From the NCBI GenBank assembly GCA_948567375.1, contig OX419762.1, forward strand, positions 59,997,034 through 60,061,033: DNA of 64,000 nucleotides, written 5' to 3'. The notes under the pieces were generated by a model. The model was not told the DNA's origin and made no database searches. It saw nothing but the letters and a program-made list of their open reading frames with translations. A program made the translations under genes and the position numbers. Below are positions 1-10,844 of the stretch, in pieces. Positions within the stretch are counted from its first letter, which is position 1. Each line of letters opens with the position of its first letter. Origin of the DNA: Lunularia cruciata (taxonomy: Eukaryota; Streptophyta; Marchantiopsida; Lunulariales; Lunulariaceae).

Positions 1-4
1 CCTT

Positions 5-776
5 TTGGAGAACATTCCATTGATGGGTGATTCTTGCACTAGAGTGGTGGCGAGTACACATCAGGTCCATTCATGGATAAGACCTGCTGCATTGTTAGAT
101 GCAGCCAGAGTGGGATCACGGGCTCATCGTCTTTGTCTTTGGTGGACAAACCTTTTACCCAAAGAGGTTCTACAGCGTAGTTATGATGGGATTCAGCGAC
201 TAGACCACATTCTTGTTGATGATATCTTGGATGCTGGACGTCAGTCTCAGACAGTGGTAGTGGCTGATAGGTCACCTATGGCAGTGGTGAACCTAGTTGG
301 ACAGCCTAGAGCTGCATTTCCCACACTCATGAGTTTCCCTGGCTCTCATGCTTTTTGAGAGGGAGGACCTGGACTTGTTTAGGACTCACAGTTATAGCAG
401 TTGGTGGAGCCCAATGCTGATGAGAGAGAGCGGGCGATGGGTTTTTGCACCGGTATTACCGCTGTTCCAGCAGTGTCAGAGGCATCCAGGCGTCAGGTGT
501 TAGGTCAGGCTATGGACCTGAACTGTTTGACCTGGGGGCGATGGACCGAGTGGACATGGTATTCTTGGGACACATCCAGTAGCTACTAGGGAGAGTGGTC
601 TACTTGGAGTCCATCCAGGTGAGCGTGGGCTACTTGGATTACACCCTTGGTCCACATGGGATGCAGCCAGAGGATGTATGGAGCTTGCAGCCAGAGTGGA
701 GGGAGTTTTTCACACAGAGGTTGGGACCTCTAGTGGTCGGGAGCATGACACTATTGCTCCCAAGGGCCCAGTGTAG
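5..776 (+). pseudogene. Retroelement-borne C5 DNA methyltransferase, C-terminal part (broken)
   Basis: This is the end of the methyltransferase whose complete order is seen in element B. Visible at the start are the ENV-type catalytic motif (just after position 8) and the DAARVGSRAH...LWWTNLLP segment, resembling motif VIII of DNMT3-type enzymes. A putative target-recognition region follows, then ERAMGF and RRQVLGQAMD (about 420-520), resembling motifs IX and X. Relative to B it has one extra base near 331, and about 107 bp are missing at 533 between short G-rich repeats; both break the frame. Unlike B it still reads CAG at the codon that is TAG at 37340-37342. The frame shared with B ends at a TAG at 774-776. 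Family assignment to C5 methyltransferases is firm; substrate preference is unknown. Confidence 0.85.
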
Positions 777-782
777 CAGCCA
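774..782 (+). other. UAG in a CAR-YYA readthrough context, copy A
   Basis: The in-frame stop between the methyltransferase and the reverse transcriptase is TAG followed by CAG CCA. This fits the UAG-CAR-YYA signal known from tobamovirus replicase readthrough. Downstream the RT frame continues without a shift. Element B has the same nine bases at 35931-35939. An ordinary CAG-to-TAG mutation in a shared ancestor is the alternative. Confidence 0.5.
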
Positions 783-2386
783 GTTAGTACGTCTTTGACT
801 CCTCCTACAGTTACAGAGGATACTTGGGAGCCAGATCTTGGACCCAAGCTTATTGGAGAGGAAAGACTGAGGGTTTGGAGGTTCTTGAGGAGTCACACGA
901 GTTGTTTTGCCTTCAGTATGAAGGATTTGGGTGCTCTGAAGGGACTTGGTATACGGATTGAGCTGACTAGCGACACACCAGTTTTCCGACGTCCTTATCG
1001 ATATAGTGATATGGAGAGGACATTGATTCAGAGCCGGAGTAGTGACCTTTTGTAGGCTGGTTTGGTGGAGATTTCACATGGAGAGTATGCATCAGCGACA
1101 GTGATGCCAGCCAAGAAGGATATGCATGGCAACTATACAGATAGGCGGATGTGTGGAGATTACCATCCTATCAACCGACAGACTAGGGCTGATCGGTATG
1201 CCATGCCTACACCGGAGGAGATTTTTGATGCGATTGGGCATGCAAAGGTCTTCAGTACTTTGGATCTTCAAGCGGGATATCATCAGTTGCCGATCAGGGA
1301 GGAAGATAAGTCCAAGATAACATTTTGGGCTATTGATCTTCACGGCAAGGATGTGTTATATCAGTGGAGGTTCTTACCATTTGGGTTGAAGAATGCTCCT
1401 GCTGAGTTCCAGAGGGTCATGGATAGGATCCTAGCTGGATTGGATTTTGCTCGGTGCTATATTGATGACATTTTGGTTTATAGCACTACTGTGGAGGAGC
1501 ATGAGAGACCGTTGTTGGAGGTGTTTGAGAGGTTGAGATCTCATGGACTCAAATTACATCCTGGGAAGTGTAGGTTCTTCCATGAGCAGGTTGAGTATTT
1601 GGGTCACACTATCTACCCCGGAGGACTTGGTGTTCAGCAGACCAAGGTGGAGGCTATTGCACGTATTCCTTGGCCTACGGATGTGAGCAGAGTGCGAGCA
1701 TTCCTTGGGTTGGCGAACTTCTATTGCCACTATGTTAGAGGATTTAGTGCCATTGCCAAGGCCTTGACGAAGCTGACCAAGCTTACACAGGAGTGGTGTT
1801 GGGGAGATGAGCAGGAGAGAGCTTTTGTAGAGCTCAAGGAGAGGTTGACATCGGCTCCTATTTTGAGGAGACCGATCAGGGGACGACCATTTCAGGTTCA
1901 CACTGATTGGAGTATGTTGGGGCTTGGAGCGGTGCTCACCCAACATGATAATGAGGAGAAGGAGTTTGTGGTGGCCTATGCTAGTCGCTCCAACAATTCA
2001 GCGGAGGCGAAGTATAGTTCATATGAGGGAGAGTGCTTGGCAGCAGTTTGGGCAGTAGCACATTTCTGATGTTACCTATTTGGTAACCCCTTCACTCTCA
2101 TCACTGATCATCAGCCGCTGAAGTGGTTGATGGAGTCCGACAAGCTTTCATGGAAGCTTGCATGATGGGCTCTGATTTTACATGAGTATGATATCACGGT
2201 TGTTCACAGACCTGGAGTGGTGAACCGTGATGCAGATGGGTTGAGTAGAAACCCATGTCCCAGCCAGCAGGATCAGACCGGAGCACGTTGGCATGGTGAG
2301 ACAGATGAGGAGATGGTGCCAGGTTGGCATGCATCGGCCTTTCTGTGTTTATTTGCAGAGACTTTGGTGGTATCTCTCTCAGCATA
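777..2386 (+). pseudogene. Reverse transcriptase and RNase H of element A (broken)
   Basis: Ty3/gypsy RT with FSTLDLQAGYHQ, the LPFGLKNAPAEFQ block and the YIDD catalytic box (about 1459-1470). RNase H follows, with HTDWS, YEGECLA and TDHQPLKW. It ends in a linker ([12 protein letters not shown]) typical of the region before gypsy integrase. In-frame stops are TAG at 1053-1055 and TGA at 2067-2069 and 2163-2165; at both TGA sites element B reads CGA. Two bases missing near 2383 shift the frame before the integrase. No activity is expected from this copy. Confidence 0.92.
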
Positions 2387-3886
2387 CAGGAGGAGTTATT
2401 GAGGTCACAGATCCAGAGAGTGAAGATATTGGTACAGTTCAGCGAGACATTCATGATGATGTTTTAGTGAAGGACTATCTTCGCACTGGTGTTGTGGGTG
2501 GCACAGCTGGGGCCAAGGAGAGAGACCGTGTTCTTCAGCGAGCCAGACGGTTCAGATTAGAGGGTAGACACCTTTTGCGTGTATGGGAGGATGGTAGAGT
2601 GCGAGTAGTACCACTTCCATCACAGAGACCACAGTTGGTCCGTCATGCTCATGAGGAGCTAGGACATTTTGGAGTAAAGCGTACATATAGCTTACTCCAG
2701 AGTCATTATTGGTGGCGCGGTATGCAGACCAAGGTACAGCAGTTTGTTGCCAGATGTGTGGTTTGTGACCGAGTTAGAGCATCATACAATGCTCCTACGC
2801 CACTGTTACACCCATTACCTATCATGGGATTGGGTTACCGTTGGAGTTTGGACTTTGCCGGACCTTTATTGCTGACTGTGAGACATCATCGGTATGTTTT
2901 GGTGATGGTGGAGCACTTCTCCAAGTGGATTGAGTTGGTGGCACTTCCTGACAAGTCTAGTGAAGGGAGCTTACTCGTTCTTGGATCAAGTTCTTAGTCA
3001 TTTTGGTGCACCAGCTGAGGTTTTGACTGATCAAGGTACAGAGTTCTTGGGAGAGTTTCAGGTCTTGTGTGACAAGGCTTTGATTGATCATCGTACTACA
3101 TCCCGAGATCACCCTGAGGCAAATGGCTTAGCAAAGAGAGTGGTTCAGACGGTGAAGAGAGGATTGCAAAAGTATGGTTTGCAGAGAGGCCACTTGGGAG
3201 ATTGGGATCTCCAGTTACCTTGGTTGGCCATGGGCTATCGGTTCAGCCGGCAAGCCTCCTTAGCATCCTTCTCTCCATACTTTCTACTCTATGGACGAGA
3301 TCCAGATTTACCTGCAGCCATTTGTCGAGATGCTACTGTAGTTTTGGACTTGGATGACCCCGATGTATGGATGAACGCATGTTCTCAGCGGGCAGAGATC
3401 TTTCGGAGAGTGATGCCGATGGCCTTTGAGAACTTGGCGATTGCTCAGCATAAAGATACTTTACGCTATGCTACCATTCGAGGAGGAGGTTATAGACCCT
3501 CGATCCGTCGATTTCATCCAGGCGACTATGTATATCTACAGCAGACATCACCGACAACACTTGATGTTTCTACAGGCCGCACTATCTTGAGAGTGCACGA
3601 GGTTTTGCCATCTGGAGTCCTTGTGTTAGAAGGACGTGATGGTGTTGTTTGGAAGGATCATGTGCGCAATTGTGCGCCATGCCACCTTCCAAACATTGAT
3701 GGTACTATGTACCCAAGCTTGGCACTTGTACGTGCAGGCTTGAGGTGTATGTTATGTGGCTCTTCTGGTGGAACTGCTACTATGTTAGTGTGTGATAGCT
3801 GTTCGAGAGGATGGCATATGGCATGTATGACTCCTCCCCTCACGGTGGTTCCTCAAGGACAGTGGTTATGTCCTAGATGTACTTGA
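2387..3886 (+). pseudogene. Integrase with C-terminal PHD finger, element A (broken)
   Basis: Retroviral-type integrase: HHCC zinc domain (HAHEELGHFG...CVVCDR, about 2640-2780), then the catalytic core with SLDFAGPL and LTDQGTEF. The third acidic residue is changed: element B reads GLAER while A reads GLAKR (about 3128-3142), so the DDE glutamate is lysine here. Two bases missing near 2966 shift the frame. After an integrase C-terminal region, residues from about 3745 to 3886 form a C4HC3 PHD finger: CMLC, VCDSC, GWHMAC and WLCPRC just before the stop. PHD fingers usually read histone H3 tails; here it sits where chromoviruses carry a chromodomain. Confidence 0.9.
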
Positions 3887-4162
3887 CCTATAGCTAGTTC
3901 ATTCTTTATATGGTATAGATTGCAGACAAGCGACTAACGATGGGGCTCCATAGCACCCGGCCTCCTGATCTTTGCCCATTAGAGGGTATACCATATACTT
4001 AGAGTAGATGGCTATTTGGAGTTAGAGGGACCTAACCGCCAGCTAGGGGGGCGATTGTGGCACTTTAGAGTTTATGTATGACTTATGTGTGAGTTGTGCT
4101 TTTATAGTGTATGATGTTGACAGCAATGTATGTTGTGTAGCGATGTATATACGCACGATAGC
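3887..4162 (+). other. 3' untranslated part, polypurine tract and extra copy of the LTR tail
   Basis: No gene. A polypurine tract (AGGGGGGCGA, about 4044-4054) is followed at 4056-4160 by a 105-bp block, TGTGGCAC to CACGATA, that recurs as the last 105 bp of the LTR (about 4613-4717). Two bases (GC) then separate it from the LTR start at 4163. Element B has the same arrangement at 24714-24832. Confidence 0.7.
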
Positions 4163-4717
4163 TGTCACGCCATTTGTAGTTCCGCATCTAGATGCTCGGA
4201 CACTGGAGTTCCAGTGATGGTAGTTAGAGTTATTCTAGCAGTTTCTCAGGGACTACTTTCCGACGGTTAGATTTTGTGTTTGAGGTACTGACTTCACGGT
4301 GGGGCCCACCATCACTTTGCACCGTTTGCACCGTCAAGTGTGCCATCAGCGGGACCGTTAGGGTTTCAGGGCTAGCTCGAGTCCAGGGGGTATAGTTTTG
4401 AAGTGAGCTCCAGAGAGCTCACTTCTCTGATGTTGAGCCTTTGAGTTCCTGGCTATGGTGGACAGAGGCCGGTGAGCGTCACCTGGATTCTCTATGCTTG
4501 AGTGGGTGTGGCTTGACTGTAATCAGTGCCCAGTTGTTGGCAGTTTATAGAGTGACAGATCAAGTACTGATCTGAGTTGAGTTGAGTTGAAAGTGTTAAG
4601 CAATCTGATTATTGTGGCACTTTAGAGTCTATGTATGACTTATGTGTGAGTTGTGCTTTTATAGTGTATGATGTTGACAGCGATGTATGTTGTGTAGCGA
4701 TGTATATATGCACGACA
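4163..4717 (+). repeat. 3' LTR of element A, 555 bp
   Basis: Begins TGTCACGCC and ends GCACGACA, so the ends are TGTC/GACA inverted. The same ends bound element B, where they are flanked by a 4-bp TSD; that fixes the boundaries. The last 105 bp repeat the block before the LTR. A GAGTTGAGTTGAGTTGA short tandem repeat lies near 4573-4590. Confidence 0.82.
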
Positions 4718-5145
4718 ATTTCTCTATCACACTGGTTATAGGATGTATATACAATTCCAATGGCTTGGTAGAGAGAACCAATCAGACCTTGTGCATGATG
4801 TTGGCCAAAGATGCAGAAATGGAGGGAGCTAAACATCATTGGGACAAGAGGATTCATGCAGTTTTGTGGGAGTATAGGACAACCATGAAGACTTCCACCG
4901 GATATTCTCCATTTCAATTGGTGTATGGTATTAAGTCTACCTTACCTATTCACTTTGATCTTCCTACCTTCCAAATCATTCATAGGAGATTGAAGAAAGT
5001 ACAAGGAGGTGATGCAGAGAAGTCAAGGAAGGATCAACTCATGGAGTTGGAACAGGCAAGAGCAGTTGCTATGGTTTGAGTGGAGCAAGCCCAAAGGAAA
5101 CAAAAGGAGAGCTATGACAAGAGGCAAGGCAAGAAGAAGGTGGAG
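4718..5145 (+). pseudogene. Integrase fragment of element F (Tat/Athila-like)
   Basis: Matches the integrase of J and C from just before NGLAERTNQTL (here NGLVERTNQTL) through KRQGKKKVE. The beginning is scrambled (4718-4760) where element A joined. The frame has a TGA near 5077. It is cut at 5145 by the 5' LTR of element E; the lost remainder would encode the integrase C-terminus, of which only the last few codons survive at 11393. Confidence 0.85.
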
Positions 5146-5727
5146 TGTAATACCAAGGGTTAGCCATATGATCTAGATGTGAGAATTGGTTTGGTAACAT
5201 CTGGAAGGATGTTACACATGATGGACTTAACAGATCAGAAAGAGGTATCACCAAAAGGGGACTTCTACTAATAGAGTAGGAACCGAAATATGCCTAAAAT
5301 CTTTGAAGGCAATTTCGGAGGCCTAAACGGATGAATTAGGCCTCGAAAATGTGCAGATTCCCCCCCAACAAAGGAAAGGCTGGCCTTCCCTCCCCCCTGG
5401 TTTGTCTCGTTGAGAGCTTTCTAATGGTACCTTACTCATGTGATTCTGAGATTCCTACAAGAAGATTCCCTGAAAGATTCCCTCCGATCAAAGCTCGTTT
5501 GACCAACCAGATAGGACCTAGACCAGACAGGTCACCCATCCAAGTAAGTAATCAAAGGGTGGAGCTTGCTGACATGTCACCTATCTATGTCCCTAATCCT
5601 CTGGTGGAGCTTCCTTGGAGGAGATCCTCTTTGTCTATATAATAAAGAGAAGGTGCTCCCTTGGGGCATCAAATGTTTGAGTGTGCAATATGTGTTTTCT
5701 CTCTTCTCTTGTCCTCGGAGTATTACA
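5146..5727 (+). repeat. 5' LTR of element E, 582 bp, with TATA box
   Basis: Starts TGTAATACC, ends GTATTACA, and matches 10858-11392. A TATA-like stretch CTATATAATA lies at 5635-5644, followed by the presumed transcription start and U5. The LTR begins directly after the F integrase codons GKKKVE. Confidence 0.93.
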
Positions 5728-5728
5728 A

Positions 5729-5740
5729 TGGTATCAGAGC
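5729..5740 (+). other. Primer binding site, tRNA-iMet type
   Basis: TGGTATCAGAGC begins one base after the LTR end. It is the standard complement of the 3' end of plant initiator methionine tRNA. Confidence 0.9.
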
Positions 5741-5866
5741 GAGTGTTCTAGTCCAAGAGAGTGGATCACCCCTCTTGGAATAGCACAAACACTGAAACTG
5801 AGTAATTTGAGGTGGAGAACATAGAGTAATCGCTAGACTTAGGAAGGAGTTTAGAGAGCGGATGGG

Positions 5867-6088
5867 ATGGATGCACCGGGGGGACAATTTCCCGCACCTA
5901 GCTTTCCATTCTCAAACCCATTCCACAGCAAGGTTATGTACATCCAGCATGAGCAGATGAGAGTATCGCTAGTTTATCACTTTGGTGCGGAATTCATGGA
6001 CAGAGTGATGAACTCACCAAACCCGGTGATTCTGCCTGTGGTGATATATGACAGAGAGTGGGATTTGACGATCTACATTCTATTATGA
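5867..6088 (+). CDS. Leader micro-ORF 1 of element E, 73 aa
   Basis: Intact small frame between primer site and gag. Its core, MRVSLVYHFGAEFM then PVILPVVIYD and IYILL at the end, resembles the second micro-ORF of E, the 56-aa leader ORFs of C, J and I (MRAHLERTLG, YPVVHYD, YILYT) and the broken leader ORF of H (FITSRFG, LILPVVTY, IYVLI). The shared pattern is a basic/aromatic helix-like stretch ending FG or LG, a P..(L/Y)PVV motif, and a hydrophobic tail ending within a few residues. I do not recognise a known domain. A nascent-peptide or translation-control role is speculation; similarity across families is the evidence that it is a real product. Confidence 0.6.
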   Translation: MDAPGGQFPAPSFPFSNPFHSKVMYIQHEQMRVSLVYHFGAEFMDRVMNSPNPVILPVVIYDREWDLTIYILL

Positions 6089-6092
6089 TAAT

Positions 6093-6296
6093 ATGGATAT
6101 GAATGTCCCAAATCCTCTCCCTTTCAACACTCAAGTAGAAATCCGTTATGTAGTGAGGCCGAAATTGATGTTTAGAGATTTTGTGGTTAGGAATTTTGGT
6201 GAGGAGTATTATCAACAAGTGATAGCTTTTGAGGTCCCAATGGTAGTTCCGATAGTTCGTGCGACTTCCAAAGTGATTATATTGACTCTGTATTGA
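6093..6296 (+). CDS. Leader micro-ORF 2 of element E, 67 aa
   Basis: Second intact small frame, four bases after the first stops. It reads MDMNVPNPLPFN at the start, FRDFVVRNFGEEYY in the middle and MVVPIVRAT then IILTLY at the end. The PNPLP start matches the leader ORF of element H (PPNPLPPN), and the FG and VVPIV positions align with micro-ORF 1. The two look like a tandem duplication of one ancestral leader ORF. Function unknown. Confidence 0.55.
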   Translation: MDMNVPNPLPFNTQVEIRYVVRPKLMFRDFVVRNFGEEYYQQVIAFEVPMVVPIVRATSKVIILTLY

Positions 6297-6329
6297 AGTA
6301 GACGTTAGCAATTGGGTGTTGCAGGAACC

Positions 6330-7419
6330 ATGGATCCGCAGTTGCAAGAGCTGGTGCAAGGAATGCAAGGGATGTTGAATGAATTTTGAGAGATTAAGAT
6401 GACCATGGAGACATTGCAAAGTCAAGTGCAGATCCTCAGGAACAATCAAGCCATGCAAGAAGAAGAGCCGTGTCAAAACCTAGTACCTGCGACTGAAGTA
6501 CTTGGAGAGGCACCCGTGCCTACGAACCCTATCAACGATGAAGCTACATTGCTACTCCGGATGAAGAAGACCTGCAACATCGAGCCTTACAAGGAGTAGC
6601 GTACGATGGGAGTAGTGGAGAATTGGATCTCGAGAATGAATCGATATTTTCGATTGTTCTCAACAGAGATCACGGAGCATGCTGCAGGCGTGTTTGCATG
6701 TGGGTACTTGACCGATAAAGCCCTCACATGGTATGATGCTTGGGAACGATCCATGCTGGCAGAGAGAAGGGAGGTCACATGGACAGCAATGCAAGAAGGA
6801 CTGCTCAAGAATTTCCAATCGGTGGATTTCTGTGCAGATGGCTCAAACCCGACTATGGGGATTGAGACAGAAGAATAGCGTACAAGAGTATGTGGAGGCA
6901 TTTCTGGATCTACAAGTTGCAATTACCGACATGAGTCCAATAGAGGCTCTTGACAATTTCAAACGAGGGTTGAAAGAGCGGATTCGCCAAGAAGTCATGG
7001 TGCAAAACCCTCGCACGGTATTTGAAGCTATTGCTTGTGCACAGAGAATAGCTAGAGCATTAGGTGGAGGTGAAGGAGTAGTTCCACCTCAACATTATCG
7101 GGCAGAAATGCCATACATGGGTGGACCAGTACCAATGGAATTGGGCAACCTTCGATTTCGGGATCGAGGAGCACGGCCGCTTCAAGGAGAGCGGGGATGG
7201 CTAGAAGAACAAAGAGATGGAGTCCCACGAGGAGAAGGGACTCAAGGAGAACAACGCCGTTGTTACAATTGTGGCCGTATTGGGCACATATCTACCAATT
7301 GTCGCACTCGTTTCCCTAGAGGCCCTTGGCCTTTGTACAGGCAATCTTTGAACAACATGGAGAGGCACATTGAAGAGGAGGAGGTGGAAACCACTTCGGA
7401 AAATGAAGATCGCCAGTAA
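6330..7419 (+). pseudogene. gag of element E (broken)
   Basis: Capsid-type gag of a chromovirus. A short coiled-coil-like start (LQELVQGMQGM, LQSQVQILRN) precedes the gag core (WISRMNRYFRLF, ALTWYDAW, FLDLQ..., IRQEVMVQNP) and one CCHC zinc knuckle, CYNCGRIGHISTNC, near 7261-7302. Stops interrupt it at 6387 (TGA) and 6597 (TAG), and the frame shifts in 6850-6878. The start at 6330 is chosen because this ATG opens the frame that carries the conserved core. Confidence 0.85.
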
Positions 7420-7514
7420 ATGTACCTTGCGGCCTTACTGGCTCAATAAGGAAGCAGAGAAGCGAGGGAAGGAAGAAGAATAATGCGCAAAGATCCCAAA
7501 AGGCAACCTCACAA

Positions 7515-10500
7515 TTGATTGTCGTGAATGGAATCCTAGAAGGTAATCAAGTGAGAGTATTAATAGATCCGGGAGCAACAAAGAATTTCTTGTCTCGCTC
7601 TGTTGCAATAAGCCTTGGAATGGATCTAGAGAGAGATGGAAGTGAAGAAGTAGAGTTACCAAATGGGCAAACAGAGAGGATTGAATCATTACCTAGACGG
7701 GTAACCCTCTCTGTAGGAGAATATCAAGAAGCAATTGAGTGGCGAGTGATACAGTTAGCCCGTTATGATGCAATTTTAGGCATGCCATGGATGGAGCAGT
7801 ACAACCCAATGGTGGATTGGAGGAAGAAAGTAGTGAGAACCCACCAATGGTCAATCATTGGGGTTAAAGAAAAATCACACAAGCAGAAACTGCCTCTATA
7901 TGTTGTAGGGACGACAATTGTCTGTAAGACCGATAGATGTTTTCTGGGTCTAATAAGAGAAGTCCAGAGTGCACAACTCGCTGGACAAATTCTTGAGAAA
8001 TTGAAAGATGTGGTGGATGAGTTTCAAGATGTCTTTCCCAATGATCTACCCTCAAGATTACCACCTAAAAGGTGAGTAGATCACAAAATAGAGACACTCC
8101 TGGGGAAGACACCTCCTTGTAAGGCCCCATATCGCCTATCACCTCATGAGTTGGAGGAGTGTAAGACTCAAATTGAGGAGATGCTACAGAAAGGGTTCAT
8201 CCAACCTAGCGTATCACCATATGGGGCCCCTGTCTTGTTTGTGAAGAAGAAGGATGGTACAATGCGCATGTGCATTGACTATCGGGGTCTCAATCAGCAA
8301 ACAGTGAAGAACAAATACCCCTAACCTCGCATGGATGACCTGTTTGATCAACTCCATGGAGCGAGATACTTCACCAAACTGGACTTGCGGAGCAGTTACA
8401 ATCAAATCCGAATTGCAGAGGAGGATGTGTACAAAACTGCCTTTTGAACCAGGTATGGCCACTTTGAGTATCTTGTGATGCCTTTTGGCCTCACCAATGC
8501 GCCTGCCACTTTCATGAGCCTAATGAATGACATATTTCGTCCATACTTGGATAAGTCTGTTATCGTCTTCTTGGATGATATCTTAGTATATAGTAGCACG
8601 ATGACAGAACACAAACAACATCTACGAGAGGTCCTCCAGATTCTAAGACAGAATCAGTTGTACGCCAAAATCTCAAAGTGTGAGTTTGGCAAGTCTGAAG
8701 TAGACTACTTAGGGCATAGAGTAAGTGCAGAGGGCATTCAAGTATTGATAGATAAAATAGAGGTCATTCAAAAATGGAGTGCACCAGAAGATCAGACTCA
8801 ACTTAAGAGCTTCTTGGGGTTGACGGGATTCTATCGTAGATTTGTCAAGGACTTCTCCAAGGTTGCACAGCCTTTAACGGCACTACTTGGCAAGGGGAAG
8901 AAGTGGACATGGGGAATTGCACAAGAGTTGGCCTTTCAAGAATTGAAGGCCGCCTTGCTACATGCACCAATCTTGAAGTGGTATGACCCAAAACGTCCAA
9001 TCAAGTTGGCTACGGATGCATCAAGCGTAGCAATAGGAGCAGTCCTACAACAAGAGTGGCATGACGGATGGCATCCAATTGCATATTTCTCTCGAAAGTT
9101 GTTACCAGCAGAGCGCAACTACCACACCACAGAACAAGAAGAGCTGGCCATCGTTCTAGCAACCAAGCATTGGAAGCACTACCTGGGCGAGAAGGCATTT
9201 GTAGTAGAGACAGACCACAAACCTCTAGTCTACCTCGAGACGGAGAAGGATCTATCTCATCGCCAAATTCGGTGGGCAGAGTGGCGACAATGCTTCAACA
9301 TGACAATCACCTACGTGGAAGGTAAGAAGCAACTTGTAGATGCATTCACCCGCGTGCCAATGGCCAACAACTTGGCGGCAGAGGTTAAGATTAACCCTGA
9401 ATTCTGGCAAGAGATTCTAGCTACTACAAAAGCTGATCCACAGATTGTAGAAGTGCAATCATCCAAAGGTGTCACCAGCACCCAAGGACTCACCTTTTGG
9501 GAGGGCCGATTGTGGATCCCAAATGTCCCAGAATTACGCACCACCATTCTAGCGGAATGTCATGATTCGGCCATTGCAGCTCATGTCAGAGTGGACAAGA
9601 CCTTGGAGGCAGTCAAGCGCCATTACTATTGGCCCAAGATGAGCAAAGACGTGATGGACTATGTGCGTAGCTGTCTACTTTGTCAACAGAACAAAGCTTC
9701 TAATCAAGCTCCTGCAGGGCTCCTTCAACCTCTTCCCACTCCTACCCAACGTTGGGAACAAGTGAGTATGGATCTAGTCTGTGAATTACCCAAGACCACC
9801 TCATGGTTTGACTCCATTGTGGTCTTTGTGGACTGGCTCAGCAAAATGATTCATGTACGTCCTACCACCAAGGAGGTGACCGCTCCACAACTAGCTCAAC
9901 TATACTTAGATGCAGTCTTTGCTCACCATGGCTTGTCTAGAGTACTCATCATCGATAGAGGCACCCAATTCACCAGTTTGTTTTGGCGAACACTCTTTGG
10001 GTTCTTCAAAACCAAGTTGGCCATGTCTACAGCTTACCATCCACAAATAGATGGCCAAACAGAGCGGGCTAATCGCACGATTGAAGACATGTTACGCGGC
10101 TTCACCTTAGAAGAGCAAGAGAGGTGGGACACCCCACTACCGTTGGTGGAATTCACTTACAACAATTCAGTGAATGCCTCCACTCAAGTCACTCCGTTCT
10201 TCCTCATGTATGGTGAGCATCCCTTCACACCTTCTAGCTTGATGAAGCTCCGTCCAGTGACTACCAAGGTTGATGCAGTCAACACATTTGTTTCTAGAAT
10301 CCAACAAGGTGTGGAGAGCGCCAAGCACAGGTTACAGATTGCACAAAATCGACAAAAGCAGTATGCTGATGCACACTGTAGGCACATGGAGTTCAATGTT
10401 GGGGATCAAGTGTGGCTATTGATAACCAACCTCACATTAGTTGGATCTCGTAAGCTCAGACCTCGTTTTATTGGGCCTTTCTTGATTCTTCATTGCATCG

Positions 10501-10844
10501 GCGCTGTGGCCTATCACCTTGAGCTACCACCACACATGAAGATCCATCCAGTGTTCCATGTCTCCCTATTACGCAGATATGCTCCCCGATCAGGCCAAGG
10601 TACTTCCACACAGGACATTCGACCTTGTCCGACAGTCATTGATGGCATAGAGGAATATGAAGTGGAGCGGATTCTCCAAAAGTGCATGCGTGGTACTCGC
10701 CATCCGCGGGTGGAATATCTAGTACAATGGAAAGGTTACCCCCTCTATGAAGCAACCTGGGAACCCGCTGCCAATTTGGCACATGCACCGGTGTTGGTGC
10801 AAGCATTTGAGCAACAATTGCACAACGAGGACGTTGCGTCTTAA
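7515..10844 (+). pseudogene. pol of element E: PR-RT-RNase H-IN-chromodomain (broken early)
   Basis: Protease with LIDPGATKNFL (about 7560; DPG instead of the usual DSG/DTG) and ILGMPWM. RT follows with [12 protein letters not shown], the [13 protein letters not shown] block, [12 protein letters not shown] and FLDD (about 8568-8579). RNase H has [13 protein letters not shown] and ETDHKPL. Integrase has the HHCC domain (CLLCQQNK), [16 protein letters not shown] and DGQTERANR. The C-terminus, residues about 720-785 of the open 8475-10844 frame, is a chromodomain (EYEVERIL...[11 protein letters not shown]...TWEP). Stops at 8074, 8324 and 8446 lie in one frame; the last is probably CGA to TGA. 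Chromodomains bind methylated histone H3 and are thought to steer chromovirus integration. Confidence 0.93.

Larger units (their letters stand above)
1..4717 (+). mobile_element. Element A: methyltransferase/PHD Ty3-gypsy retrotransposon, 5' part outside window
   Basis: From the window edge it reads the end of a DNA methyltransferase, then RT, RNase H, integrase, a PHD finger, a polypurine tract and a 3' LTR ending in CACGACA at 4717. Beyond that the sequence is the integrase gene of a Tat/Athila-like element (F), so A inserted there. It matches element B closely along its length in the opposite orientation. It is dead: frameshifts near 331, 533 (about 107 bp missing relative to B), 2383 and 2966, and in-frame stops at 1053, 2067 and 2163. 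Confidence 0.93.

Noticed and set aside
6330-7419. Stops in E gag as readthrough sites
   Set aside because: The contexts (TGA GAG, TAG CGT) fit no known readthrough signal, and a frameshift follows, so simple decay is likelier.
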